Shown: one piece after another, positions 1-7,216 of the stretch
Layout of the letters: each line of letters begins with the position of its first letter
Numbering within the stretch: the first letter of the stretch is position 1
Assembly: GCA_947463165.1 (NCBI GenBank)
Contig: CANHSW010000029.1
Span: 1 to 12,916 of the forward strand
Length of the DNA: 12,916 nt
From: Cyanobacteriota bacterium
GTDB taxonomy: Bacteria > Cyanobacteriota > Cyanobacteriia > PCC-6307 > Cyanobiaceae
Direction: 5' to 3'
Notes under the pieces: generated by a model
Seen by the model: the letters and a program-made list of their open reading frames with translations, nothing else
Databases searched by the model: none
What the model was told of the DNA's origin: nothing
Position numbers and translations under genes: made by a program

Positions 1-265
1 AGGTTTCCAATACCAGGGAGCCTTGCTGCGGCACCTGGGCCAGGCGGGTTAGCGCCTCGGACCAACGACCGAGGCCATGCAGACAACTCACCTGCCAGAT
101 CAGCCACCAGGCATTGCTTGGCTGCTGGGCGGCCAGTTGCTCAAAGCAGGCCAGGGCCTCAGCCCTTTTGCCCTCTTTACTCAGGGCTTTTGCCCTGGCC
201 TCCAGGGATTGCTCAGGGGCTGCGGTAGGCGCAGCTGCGGGGGAGTTAGAGGATAATGCGGACAT
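1..265 (-). CDS. TPR-type protein, N-terminal fragment (runs off left edge)
   Basis: An open frame reads from an ATG at 265-263 to the left edge (88 complete codons). An in-frame TGA (268-266) sits directly upstream of the ATG, so this is the first possible start. After a short Ala/Pro/Ser-rich lead of about 20 residues, the protein shows helix-turn-helix periodicity typical of tetratricopeptide repeats: an Ala/Glu-rich helix with an AEALACFEQL-like core, a PSNAWW turn, then a second helix pair with RWSEALTRL. No catalytic domain is visible in the part present. TPR N-termini of this sort precede glycosyltransferase domains elsewhere in this window, so the missing C-terminal part could be a glycosyltransferase, but that is only inference. 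No strong Shine-Dalgarno sequence was seen, which is common in cyanobacteria. Confidence 0.7.
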   Translation of the reverse strand, partial: MSALSSNSPAAAPTAAPEQSLEARAKALSKEGKRAEALACFEQLAAQQPSNAWWLIWQVSCLHGLGRWSEALTRLAQVPQQGSLVLET

Positions 266-561
266 TCACACCATTTGGCATATGGCAACGATTATGGCCC
301 ATTCGCCCGATCACAGCGCTGGCTTGTGCTTAGCGATTGGGGCGAATGACTTTCTGTTGTCAATTTGAATGACTCTCCAACGGAGAACCTGGCCGGCTTT
401 TCAGTGGGGCAGCTCCAAATAAAACCAAAGCCCGCCACTCTCACGCCCCAAAGCATTGGACTTACTGAGTTGCTCGCTGATTCGCAATTCCCGAATAAGT
501 AACTTTAGCGGTTTCGAATATCACTGTATCTACTTTTGGTTGTCGAGGTCTTGCCGACTGA
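266..561. other. Non-coding gap between the TPR gene and DUF1501 gene
   Basis: This is 296 bp with no convincing gene on either strand. It lies upstream of the TPR gene and downstream of the DUF1501 gene (both minus strand), so it should hold the 3' end of one transcript and the promoter of the other. It contains an 8-bp perfect inverted repeat (301-308/340-347) and a short hairpin (TCTCC-AAC-GGAGA, 374-386). A CATAAT hexamer on the minus strand (296-291) could be a -10 element for the TPR gene, without a good -35. No T-rich terminator was seen after the DUF1501 stop. Confidence 0.6.
301..347. repeat. 8-bp perfect inverted repeat with 31-nt loop
   Basis: ATTCGCCC at 301-308 is the exact reverse complement of GGGCGAAT at 340-347. 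The pair lies 36-82 bp upstream of the TPR gene start. It could be an operator, a leader hairpin or chance. The arms are GC-balanced and no T-run follows on either strand, which argues against a terminator. Confidence 0.4.
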
Positions 562-1701
562 TTAACTCCTCAATAGTTGGGCCATCGCCTCGGGGGGTGA
601 CCAGCTGGCCAGCAGGTCACCGCGGGCATCCCGATCGCCGAGGTTGGGATAACTTCCCTGCAGCTTGTCCCCCACTTGATCCCCCAGCCGCAGCAGCACT
701 GAGGCACTGCCGTGGTCCGTGCCGCCCGAGCCGTTCACCTGCAGGCGCCGGCCGAATTCACTAGTCGTAAGCAGTTCCACTCGTGGGCGTTTGGGCAAGG
801 CGGCCAGGCCCCGCTCGAATCCACTCAAGGCATCGGCGAGCTCTTGCAACAGGCGGGTATGGCGCCGCTGTTGGTTGGCGTGGGTGTCGTAGCCCTTATG
901 GCTCACTTGAATCACGGCAGGAGGCTGGCTACCGGCTATCAGTCTCAGGGCGAGACCCAATTGCTTGCCCAGGGCTGTAGCAGGCAGGCGAGCCGCATCG
1001 AGCACGGCGGTTGGGGCCAGCTCGGCCACCAGATCCCGCAACCCCTGTTGGCTCGACTGCTCCAGCTCCAGCAGTCGCCGCAGGGCCTTGTTGTCGCCGG
1101 CTTGTAGCGGTGGGGGCCAGTGCTGTGTCGGGCCGCGCAGATCCGCTTGCTGCAGATGCAGCAGCTGGATGCCAGCGGCTTCCAGGGCCGCGGCCCCTCC
1201 ATCGCCGAGCGCCACCAGGGGGCCCTGCTCGCCCCGGGCGGCCGCGGCCCGGCCCAGCCAACCCTCACCACCCCAGCCACTGGCCTTGCCGCCGGCCCAT
1301 TGGTCGCTGGCCAGAAAATGGCTGCGGTTCGGTTGGCTCCAGCCCACCCCCAGCAGCCAGGCCAGTCGGCCGGCCTCCAGGCTGGGGCGCAGGGCCTCCA
1401 GGGCGGGATTCATGGCCAGACCCTCCCCGAGCGCCAGAGCCTCCGCCACATTCACCGCCAGGGGACCCCGCAGTTGCTGGTAGATCGGATCCCCGAAGGG
1501 CCCAACGCAATTGAGCCCATCGTTGCCACCTTGCAACTCCAGCAGTATCAATACCCGTTGGGAGCCACCTGGGGTGGTCTGGGCCCGAGCTGACTCCGCG
1601 CGCCTTGGCCCCCATCCCAGGGACGCCGGCCTCGCCATCGGCCCGATGGCGGCCCCCAGGGCCACCCAAAAACTCAGCTGTAGCAGGGAGCGACGGCGCA
1701 T
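562..1701 (-). CDS. DUF1501 family protein with Tat-like signal
   Basis: This protein is 379 residues long, starting at ATG 1701-1699 and stopping at TAA 564-562. The family is widespread, of unknown biochemical role, built on an alkaline-phosphatase/sulfatase-like fold and usually exported by the Tat system. Visible family motifs are an N-terminal arginine run followed by a hydrophobic stretch (residues 2-25, Tat-like), LELQGGNDGLN (54-64), an NRSHFLASDQW block (125-135), GWLGR (147-151), the GYDTHANQ box (270-277), TSEFGRR (313-319) and GTDHGSA (327-333). These place the fold and putative metal-site residues (D61, H128, D272, H274, E315, D329, H330) in order. The C-terminus stops soon after the GSYPNL segment and lacks the usual final helices. 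It is preceded by the DUF1800 gene with a 12-bp gap, so the two are surely co-transcribed. The DNA is very GC-rich. Confidence 0.88.
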   Translation of the reverse strand: MRRRSLLQLSFWVALGAAIGPMARPASLGWGPRRAESARAQTTPGGSQRVLILLELQGGNDGLNCVGPFGDPIYQQLRGPLAVNVAEALALGEGLAMNPALEALRPSLEAGRLAWLLGVGWSQPNRSHFLASDQWAGGKASGWGGEGWLGRAAAARGEQGPLVALGDGGAAALEAAGIQLLHLQQADLRGPTQHWPPPLQAGDNKALRRLLELEQSSQQGLRDLVAELAPTAVLDAARLPATALGKQLGLALRLIAGSQPPAVIQVSHKGYDTHANQQRRHTRLLQELADALSGFERGLAALPKRPRVELLTTSEFGRRLQVNGSGGTDHGSASVLLRLGDQVGDKLQGSYPNLGDRDARGDLLASWSPPEAMAQLLRS

Positions 1702-1713
1702 GGTCCCGGGGGG

Positions 1714-2922
1714 CTATTTGAGCTGCCACACCGGATCGGTGAGCAGGGCGAGCAGGTTGGCCTTGGTGGCTGGCGCTGGTAGCCGCAGGCTGAAGGGTTG
1801 GCGGGGCACCAGGTGGGCCTCCAGCATCGGCGGCAGCTGGTTGGATTCCCAAAGTTCCGGATGGTTTACCAGGGAGCGCATCGCCCTTTGTCTGGCCCGC
1901 AGCCAGGAGTCGGTGATCCACTGCCGATCCGCCGGCCATCCCTTGATGGAGGGGGGTTCAAACGGCACCTGTCCCATGGCCCGCAACTGCAACCGGGCCA
2001 GTCGCAGGCCCTCTTTCTGGCGGCTACCCAGCAGTCTCAATGCCGCCACCATCAGATCGATGGGTTCGCGCACCATGGCGCCTTGAGCCAGGCTGCGGCG
2101 TTGGGAGGGCAGTTCCAGCAGCCGCTGCACCAGCCAGGGCAGCGATAACTGCTTTTGTCGCCACTGGTCGGCAAGCTGATTCAAGTTGGCCGCCGTAGGT
2201 AGATCTCCCTGCCACACCCGCCACAGCCGCGTCAGGATCATCCGGGCGGCGGCGGGCTGGGAAACCAGCCAGGTGGCCAAGGAAGCGGCATCAAAGCTCG
2301 CCAGTTTCCCCAGCACCCGCATCGGTCCTGGATCATGGGCACCTTCATCCATCACGATCTGTCCCTGGCGCAGCCGGTAACCACTCAGGGCCCTGGCGCC
2401 AGAAATCACATCGCTCTCCTGGAAGGAGCCGGCCCCAACGCTGTAGAGCTCCATCAATTCGCGGGCCAAATTTTCATTCGGGCTCTTCCTGTGGCTTGCT
2501 AAGCCGTCCAGGTTGCGCAGGGTGGCCGGGTCTGCCAGCATCGCCACCAGTAGTTGGCCATAGCCCCCCCGCAGCTGTTGACGGATCGTCTCAAGGTGCT
2601 GCCAAAATTGGCCTAGATCAGGCACCTTGCTCAGGTGCACGGCAAACAGGCCGGCCAAGGTCTGGGCGAGCCGGTCGTGCAGGGGCGTGGGGCCAAAGGC
2701 CAGCCGCTCAATCCAATGCTCTTGCAGGTCGCTGATGTTGCGCAGTTCCGCAGGCAGTGGCCCTAGCGGCGCTGGCGCGGTCGATAAGCTTTGCCAGATC
2801 TGCTCGCTGCGCGTGAACAGTTGTGGGGTGGGGCTCACCCCGAGCCGCCTAAGCAGAGCTCCTGGAGTGACTACCTCCCTTGCCTGGATGCCAAAGCTAA
2901 AACCCAAAGCATTTGTAGGCAC
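1714..2922 (-). CDS. DUF1800 family protein
   Basis: This protein is 402 residues long, starting at GTG 2922-2920 and stopping at TAG 1716-1714. An in-frame TGA lies shortly upstream and no ATG is available in this frame near the N-terminus, so the GTG start is the most likely. DUF1800 proteins are uncharacterised and almost always sit next to DUF1501 genes, as here. Diagnostic segments are the PNENLARELMELYSVG block (148-163), the ISGARALSGYR region (173-183), and GQVPFEPPSIKGWP (317-330) followed by a W-I-T motif (335-337). The early family motif with two histidines (FWHNHF-like) is degenerate: residues 92-97 keep only one histidine (H96). No signal peptide is seen. It is the first gene of a two-gene operon with DUF1501. 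What the pair does together is not established. Confidence 0.87.
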   Translation of the reverse strand: MPTNALGFSFGIQAREVVTPGALLRRLGVSPTPQLFTRSEQIWQSLSTAPAPLGPLPAELRNISDLQEHWIERLAFGPTPLHDRLAQTLAGLFAVHLSKVPDLGQFWQHLETIRQQLRGGYGQLLVAMLADPATLRNLDGLASHRKSPNENLARELMELYSVGAGSFQESDVISGARALSGYRLRQGQIVMDEGAHDPGPMRVLGKLASFDAASLATWLVSQPAAARMILTRLWRVWQGDLPTAANLNQLADQWRQKQLSLPWLVQRLLELPSQRRSLAQGAMVREPIDLMVAALRLLGSRQKEGLRLARLQLRAMGQVPFEPPSIKGWPADRQWITDSWLRARQRAMRSLVNHPELWESNQLPPMLEAHLVPRQPFSLRLPAPATKANLLALLTDPVWQLK

Positions 2923-3208
2923 CCTGAGCTGTCATTTGGTAGTTAAGTCTTAGCCTGGCATGGAACTGACTCTGGTGCGCTGCCGCATCGCCCATGACTC
3001 GCCTGCCTGCCGGTTCCCATGGGTCCGGTCAAGAGCAGATGCATTCCCACCCATAATAGGATCGATCTAATCGAGAAGCAGGCGATACACCGACCGGCTT
3101 CGCTTCATGTTTTTTTGTTTCCGAATTTCTTGCCATCTCCGATGAGTATGCGCGCGCCAGCAGAAGGCCAGCAATTTTGAATTAGAGAAGCTGATGAATA
3201 CACAATCT
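2923..3208. other. Non-coding gap upstream of the DUF1800 operon
   Basis: This is 286 bp with no credible gene. It should contain the promoter of the DUF1800-DUF1501 operon and the end of the glycan operon transcript. Seen on inspection: an imperfect dyad CCGG-TT-CCCATGGG-T-CCGG (3010-3028), a minus-strand TATTAT hexamer (3058-3053) that could be a -10 element about 130 bp before the GTG start, a TCGAT-CTA-ATCGA inverted repeat (3062-3074, with the last spacer base shared) just upstream of that hexamer, and a T7 run on the plus strand (3110-3116). None is strong enough to call a promoter or terminator firmly. Confidence 0.5.
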
Positions 3209-3871
3209 TCAGTCAATCAACTGAGCTAATTCATTTATAACCCTTAGCTGGCCTTCCGAGTTTGTATTGGCTGTCATTATTTGCAGAACGTCGTCGATCA
3301 GCAGATTGGAAGCTTTGGGGGTTTTCTCTAGCAATTCCAGGGCAGAAGGCGTAAACAAATCGGCAACACTATTCACTATTGGCAGGCCAAGCTGCAGGTA
3401 AAAAGTTTCAATCCGCTTAAAAGCCTGGCTGGGATCGATGCGAATCGACCGTCCTGGAATCATCATGAAACGTAGTTTATGCTCGGGGGTTTCAGGCTCG
3501 GCAAGCACAGCCAAATAGTCATCGATGGCCTGGCGCAAAAACTGGTAAGCCGAAGCCAATTCAATACCGCCATGTTCCCGCTGAATATTTACAATCTGCA
3601 AGCATATACCATCCAGATCTGCCAGGATTACCGTGCTATCGAATAGCTCAACCAGGGGTCTACTATGGACGGGAGGGTACCGATAGCCGATTAAAAACTC
3701 ATGGCGATGCTGCATTTGATGATTACGGACATAATCTTCAATCCTAATACCCTCGCCAATGGTGACCGGACCGTCGCAAGAACGCAGGTTATTGGCAGCA
3801 GCAAGGGTGTCCAGGAAGCTGAAGAACATATTGTCCAGGCCCAATGGCGTGGCGACTGATATGTGATTCAC
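3209..3871 (-). CDS. Unrecognised 220-residue protein, last gene of glycan operon
   Basis: I do not recognise this family. The start is GTG 3871-3869, which overlaps the TGA of the upstream GT4 gene as GTGA, a translational-coupling arrangement; the stop is at 3211-3209. The protein is soluble-looking, with no signal peptide or membrane segment. It reads as mixed alpha/beta: a histidine-containing stretch (NHQMQHRHEF, about 50-59), a hydrophobic strand rich in acidic residues (VILADLDGICLQIVN, about 81-95), a REHGGIELASAYQFLRQAIDDY helix-rich section (about 98-119), and a strand/loop with PGRSIRIDPSQAFKRIETFY (about 138-157). The position after two glycosyltransferases and a methyltransferase suggests a role in the same glycan, for example modification or assembly, but no catalytic motif supports a specific reaction. 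Confidence 0.7.
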   Translation of the reverse strand: MNHISVATPLGLDNMFFSFLDTLAAANNLRSCDGPVTIGEGIRIEDYVRNHQMQHRHEFLIGYRYPPVHSRPLVELFDSTVILADLDGICLQIVNIQREHGGIELASAYQFLRQAIDDYLAVLAEPETPEHKLRFMMIPGRSIRIDPSQAFKRIETFYLQLGLPIVNSVADLFTPSALELLEKTPKASNLLIDDVLQIMTANTNSEGQLRVINELAQLID

Positions 3872-5214
3872 TTGGCCCCAGCAGCTAGTTGATCAGTAAA
3901 ATTGAGATTTAGATCCAAGGCTTTGGCATACTCCAAAAGAGCCCTCTTGGGATTTAGCCGCATGGCAGAAATGTATGCTTCGCTGCTCATTTGCCTATAG
4001 CTTACGTCAGTCAGAGACATACACTGATGCATCTTTTGAGCCAGGTCATTGGGGTTGCGTGGCTGAAAGTTAAACCCATCAATACCATCTCTCAGGCGCT
4101 CGCCGAGGCCGCCGATGCGGGCCGCTAGGACAGGCTTGAAGCAGGCGAATGCTTCAGTAACAACAAGGGCAAACACCTCTGGCCAGGTAGATGGTACCAC
4201 TACAAAGTCCACCCTGTCCATCCGGCTTACCAACTCGTTATGGCTATAGCCACCGAGTTCCACTATGGAACCTTGTCGCCAGTTTCGTGATTCTTTAATC
4301 AGCGCTTCGACTTTAGCTTGGTAAAGCTCTGACGCAAATTCTTTATTGCCGCCGTTGATAACGATTTCAAAGCGACGTTTTAGCTGCTTAGCATCTAATT
4401 CACCCCCCGCCTTAAGCATCACGTCCACACCCTTATTGTCTAAGAATTGGCCAAAGTAGCCAAAGCGCACTGGCCGATTCGCCGAAAATGTATTTTGCTG
4501 TTTGGCTTGGTAGGATGACAAATCGATGGGATGATTTATTACATGGATTCGATGGGGGCTGATGTTAAGTTCATCGCTAAAAACCCCGGCAAGATGTTTA
4601 GATGGAAATATAAAATTATTAGCCTGTTCCAGGCACTCCTTGTTAAACTTTTTGCGAGCTGCGAATACATCAGCGTTGATGTGCGGAAAGCACATTGAGC
4701 AGAGCTCAGGGTCTGATTTTTGGCAAAGCTGGCCATCGGTTTTTTTTACCATTTGCCCATCAGCCATGCAGGCAAAAAGCATCTCGTGCAAGCCCACTGA
4801 GATATTAGATGTTGGCAAGACGGCACGGATCATGCTGATAAGATCAATGCCAAGGTGCATGTAATGTGATATAAAAATTGACTTGGGATTAATTTTTTCC
4901 AGAAACAAGGCTAAATCCTTGGGCGGACGAGAGTCTTTGCAGCAGTGCCAGAAGTAATCGTATTCGCCAGTAAAAAAATAAAATTCATCCTCGTAATTAG
5001 ATGAACGCCTCACGAAAGCATTGGCTTTTGATTTTAGTTTTGTAACAGGAGAGGTGGCGGCAATAAAGCAAACTCTAAACTTGGTATACTTTTTAAGATT
5101 TAAGTACAGATCATAGGCGCACTGCTGGGCGCCACCTGCGGTAATTTTAGGGTCAAATAAGGTCAAGATGGCGATGTCGTATGAGCTCGCCGGAAGCAGG
5201 GAGTCAGAGGACAT
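3868..5214 (-). CDS. GT4-family glycosyltransferase (GT-B fold)
   Basis: This protein is 448 residues long, starting at ATG 5214-5212, overlapping the upstream GT2 gene by 11 bp and the downstream gene by 4 bp. The N-terminal Rossmann half begins with a hydrophobic strand and a TAGGAQ glycine loop (25-30). The C-terminal nucleotide-sugar half starts near residue 248 (RFGYFGQFLDNKGVDVML), and carries the retaining-GT4 signature PSTWPEVFALVVTEA (341-355), with the E346/E354 pair of the E-x7-E motif, followed by a PVLAARIGGLGE loop. Between the halves is a cysteine cluster (C149, C164, C172, C175) around a histidine-led LHEMLF segment, seen in a subset of polysaccharide GT4 enzymes and possibly binding a metal. 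The protein should transfer a sugar from an NDP donor in the cytoplasm during surface-glycan assembly. Donor and acceptor cannot be read from sequence. The DNA is AT-richer than its neighbours and contains a T8 run (4740-4747). Confidence 0.88.
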   Translation of the reverse strand: MSSDSLLPASSYDIAILTLFDPKITAGGAQQCAYDLYLNLKKYTKFRVCFIAATSPVTKLKSKANAFVRRSSNYEDEFYFFTGEYDYFWHCCKDSRPPKDLALFLEKINPKSIFISHYMHLGIDLISMIRAVLPTSNISVGLHEMLFACMADGQMVKKTDGQLCQKSDPELCSMCFPHINADVFAARKKFNKECLEQANNFIFPSKHLAGVFSDELNISPHRIHVINHPIDLSSYQAKQQNTFSANRPVRFGYFGQFLDNKGVDVMLKAGGELDAKQLKRRFEIVINGGNKEFASELYQAKVEALIKESRNWRQGSIVELGGYSHNELVSRMDRVDFVVVPSTWPEVFALVVTEAFACFKPVLAARIGGLGERLRDGIDGFNFQPRNPNDLAQKMHQCMSLTDVSYRQMSSEAYISAMRLNPKRALLEYAKALDLNLNFTDQLAAGAK

Positions 5215-7216
5215 ATTCCACCTCGGTATTCATGTTTTGCAACACTTTCTGCCAACGAATAGAAAATAATAGCCGATTGACGTGGCCAGTGGTGCCTCCT
5301 AGATGATAGGGGGCAACGGTACCACCACCCTCGGCATGGAAAAACGTGATGTCTTCCCAAATCATAAGAGGGATCTGCTGCTGTCGTGCTCTCATGCAGA
5401 GATCTACATCCTCAAAGTGAGCATATATGTATTCCTCACTAAATCCGTTTAGCTGATCAAAAGTATCCCGGCTCATCAGCATTAAGGAACCCGAACAGGC
5501 TAGAATTTCCCCCTGGCTTTGATTGCGACCAATTGAATAACCATTATAGAGGGTTACATCGTAATTGCTGGCTGAATTAATCTGGGTAATCGCAATTCCC
5601 TTCTGCATAAGTGTTCCATCGGTAAAGTATTGATAGGCACTATGGATGGCGCCTGGCTGGGCAATTGCCCTATGCAGCAGGGCTAGGTAGTCGTTGCTGG
5701 CATTAGCGAATAGGTCATTATTATGAAAGCAAAGAAACTCTCCGGTTGCATTGCTGGCCCCAATATTGCAGGCTGCGGAAAAGCCGAGGTTTTCGGGATT
5801 ATTTATTATGCCAAATCTTATACCTTTGTAGATTCCCGCCATTCGATTTAGCACGTGAAATGTTTCTCTAAAAAATTGAATGGAATTGTTGACAACAATA
5901 ACCTCCATTGGTATGCCTAGCTTGCAGATCTGGGCAAGGGCGGGCCTGGCAATATCAAAGTGGCCAAGCTGAACAAAAATAAATGATAGCTTGATGGCGG
6001 AATTGCTATCTTTTGGATTTAACCAGTGAACCTCGCTGCGGGGCTTGACGGATTTAGTGTACTGGCTGAACAATTGAGAGCATATTTGCATGGTTTGTGG
6101 AGTGAATATGTGTATTCCCTCGTGCCAGGGTGTGTCGCTGTCCATGGCGATGCGCAGGCTGCCCAGCAGGCCTTCTAAAAGCTTGTCTAAGCTTGCTTCC
6201 TCAGCGATGTCGCAGAGTCGAATCCGATTGATGGAAGCTCGCATCGGCGCTCCATCGGCTGCTTCCAAAACAAGTTGGAGGTCGCCTACCTCAGACCATC
6301 GGCTGAGTAAAGAGCAGTCGATCAGACTGGCAAAGCCATGTAAATTGTGGGGCTCGGAGCCGATGGCCTGATTCACATCGGGGCGCCGATAATAGCAACT
6401 TCCCCCGCTGGCGATCTTGGCGGGTACCAGGGGATCCAGTAAGCGCATGCGGCTGCCACTGCGGCCCGGGATCGGACTCCAGCCAATTACCAACAGCAGG
6501 TTGCCAAATCGAAGCAACCTTTCAATTGTAAGCTCCACCAGGTCTTTATCGGCCTGCCGGTTGGCAGTGAGCCTGTCAAGGCGTCCTAAGGGGATGTTGG
6601 TATGGGAGACGATTGCTGCCGCCTCCACCGCTGCCCAGGTGAATTCAGGTTCAAGTCCACGCGCTTCTTTCAGACATAGGTAAGCATCGGTGGGTCGATT
6701 TAAGGACTTGAAAATCAGTCCCAGCTCAAAGGGGATCCAGGGGGTGGGAGCGATGCGACGAAATGGTAAAAGAACCTCCAGTGCCCGTTCTACTTGGCTG
6801 GCATTGCGCAGGGCGTGGGCATAGATAAATGCCAACATTGGGTCTTGGGCCAGCTCCCTGCTGTGTCCCAGGGCTCGTTCCACCAGGGTGATGCAGCCAG
6901 TAAAGTCTGAGGCATCAGCCAGGGTTTTGGCCTGGCGGAAGAGGGCCTCAGCCGACTCTGCTGACTTGATTGGGGTTTGGCTGGCTGGGCTTACTTGCGC
7001 CACCGGAGCGCGCGAAACAGGCAGATTGTTGCTGGTGGGTGCTGGTTGATTTGCAGTTTGTGGCGGGTCTTGGTCTCGCTGGGCCGAGTTGGTGGCAGCT
7101 GCGTCTGTCGCCAACAGTTGAGCCAGGCTTTGCCAGGCCGCGGAGTCAGCTGGGAAATCCAGCAGATGCCGCTGCAATACCGCCAGCGAAGATTGCAATG
7201 ACTCACCCGAGTTCAT
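5204..7216 (-). CDS. TPR plus GT2-family glycosyltransferase
   Basis: This protein is 670 residues long, starting at ATG 7216-7214; the start overlaps the stop of the methyltransferase gene as ATGA. Domain order: a short helical N-terminus and a Gln/Pro/Ala-rich linker (about 40-85), TPR-like helices (about 86-195), an unassigned beta-rich middle section (about 235-400, containing IGWSPIPGRSGSRMR and a GFASLIDCS segment), then a GT-A type GT2 domain (about 408-660). GT2 evidence: a VIVVNN strand (439-444), NNPENLGFSAACNIG (472-486), the donor/metal site at HNND (498-501), CSGSLMLMSR (574-583) and the acceptor-side FEDVDLCMRAR (601-611) with a following FFHAEGGG. This resembles rhamnosyltransferase-like inverting GT2 enzymes. 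The exact sugar is unknown. It is part of an overlapping four-gene operon. Confidence 0.88.
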   Translation of the reverse strand: MNSGESLQSSLAVLQRHLLDFPADSAAWQSLAQLLATDAAATNSAQRDQDPPQTANQPAPTSNNLPVSRAPVAQVSPASQTPIKSAESAEALFRQAKTLADASDFTGCITLVERALGHSRELAQDPMLAFIYAHALRNASQVERALEVLLPFRRIAPTPWIPFELGLIFKSLNRPTDAYLCLKEARGLEPEFTWAAVEAAAIVSHTNIPLGRLDRLTANRQADKDLVELTIERLLRFGNLLLVIGWSPIPGRSGSRMRLLDPLVPAKIASGGSCYYRRPDVNQAIGSEPHNLHGFASLIDCSLLSRWSEVGDLQLVLEAADGAPMRASINRIRLCDIAEEASLDKLLEGLLGSLRIAMDSDTPWHEGIHIFTPQTMQICSQLFSQYTKSVKPRSEVHWLNPKDSNSAIKLSFIFVQLGHFDIARPALAQICKLGIPMEVIVVNNSIQFFRETFHVLNRMAGIYKGIRFGIINNPENLGFSAACNIGASNATGEFLCFHNNDLFANASNDYLALLHRAIAQPGAIHSAYQYFTDGTLMQKGIAITQINSASNYDVTLYNGYSIGRNQSQGEILACSGSLMLMSRDTFDQLNGFSEEYIYAHFEDVDLCMRARQQQIPLMIWEDITFFHAEGGGTVAPYHLGGTTGHVNRLLFSIRWQKVLQNMNTEVEYVL

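Noticed and set aside
1..12. ATTGGAAAC on the minus strand, resembling the loop motif of the Yfr2-type cyanobacterial small RNAs
   Set aside because: It falls in frame inside the TPR coding region (Val-Leu-Glu-Thr) and has no supporting hairpin or promoter.
456..764. Plus-strand open frame opposite the 3' end of the DUF1501 gene
   Set aside because: It overlaps a well-supported gene antisense, its composition follows the complement of that gene, and it shows no recognisable motif.
929..1593. Several long overlapping open frames on both strands inside the DUF1501 gene
   Set aside because: The GC-rich DNA suppresses stop codons; their translations are low-complexity Ala/Arg/Pro/Gly and show no domain, while the DUF1501 frame carries all family motifs.
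3110..3116. T7 run on the plus strand after GC-containing sequence, terminator-like
   Set aside because: No plus-strand gene ends nearby, and the stem before it is poor (GAAGC/GCTTC with a long loop).
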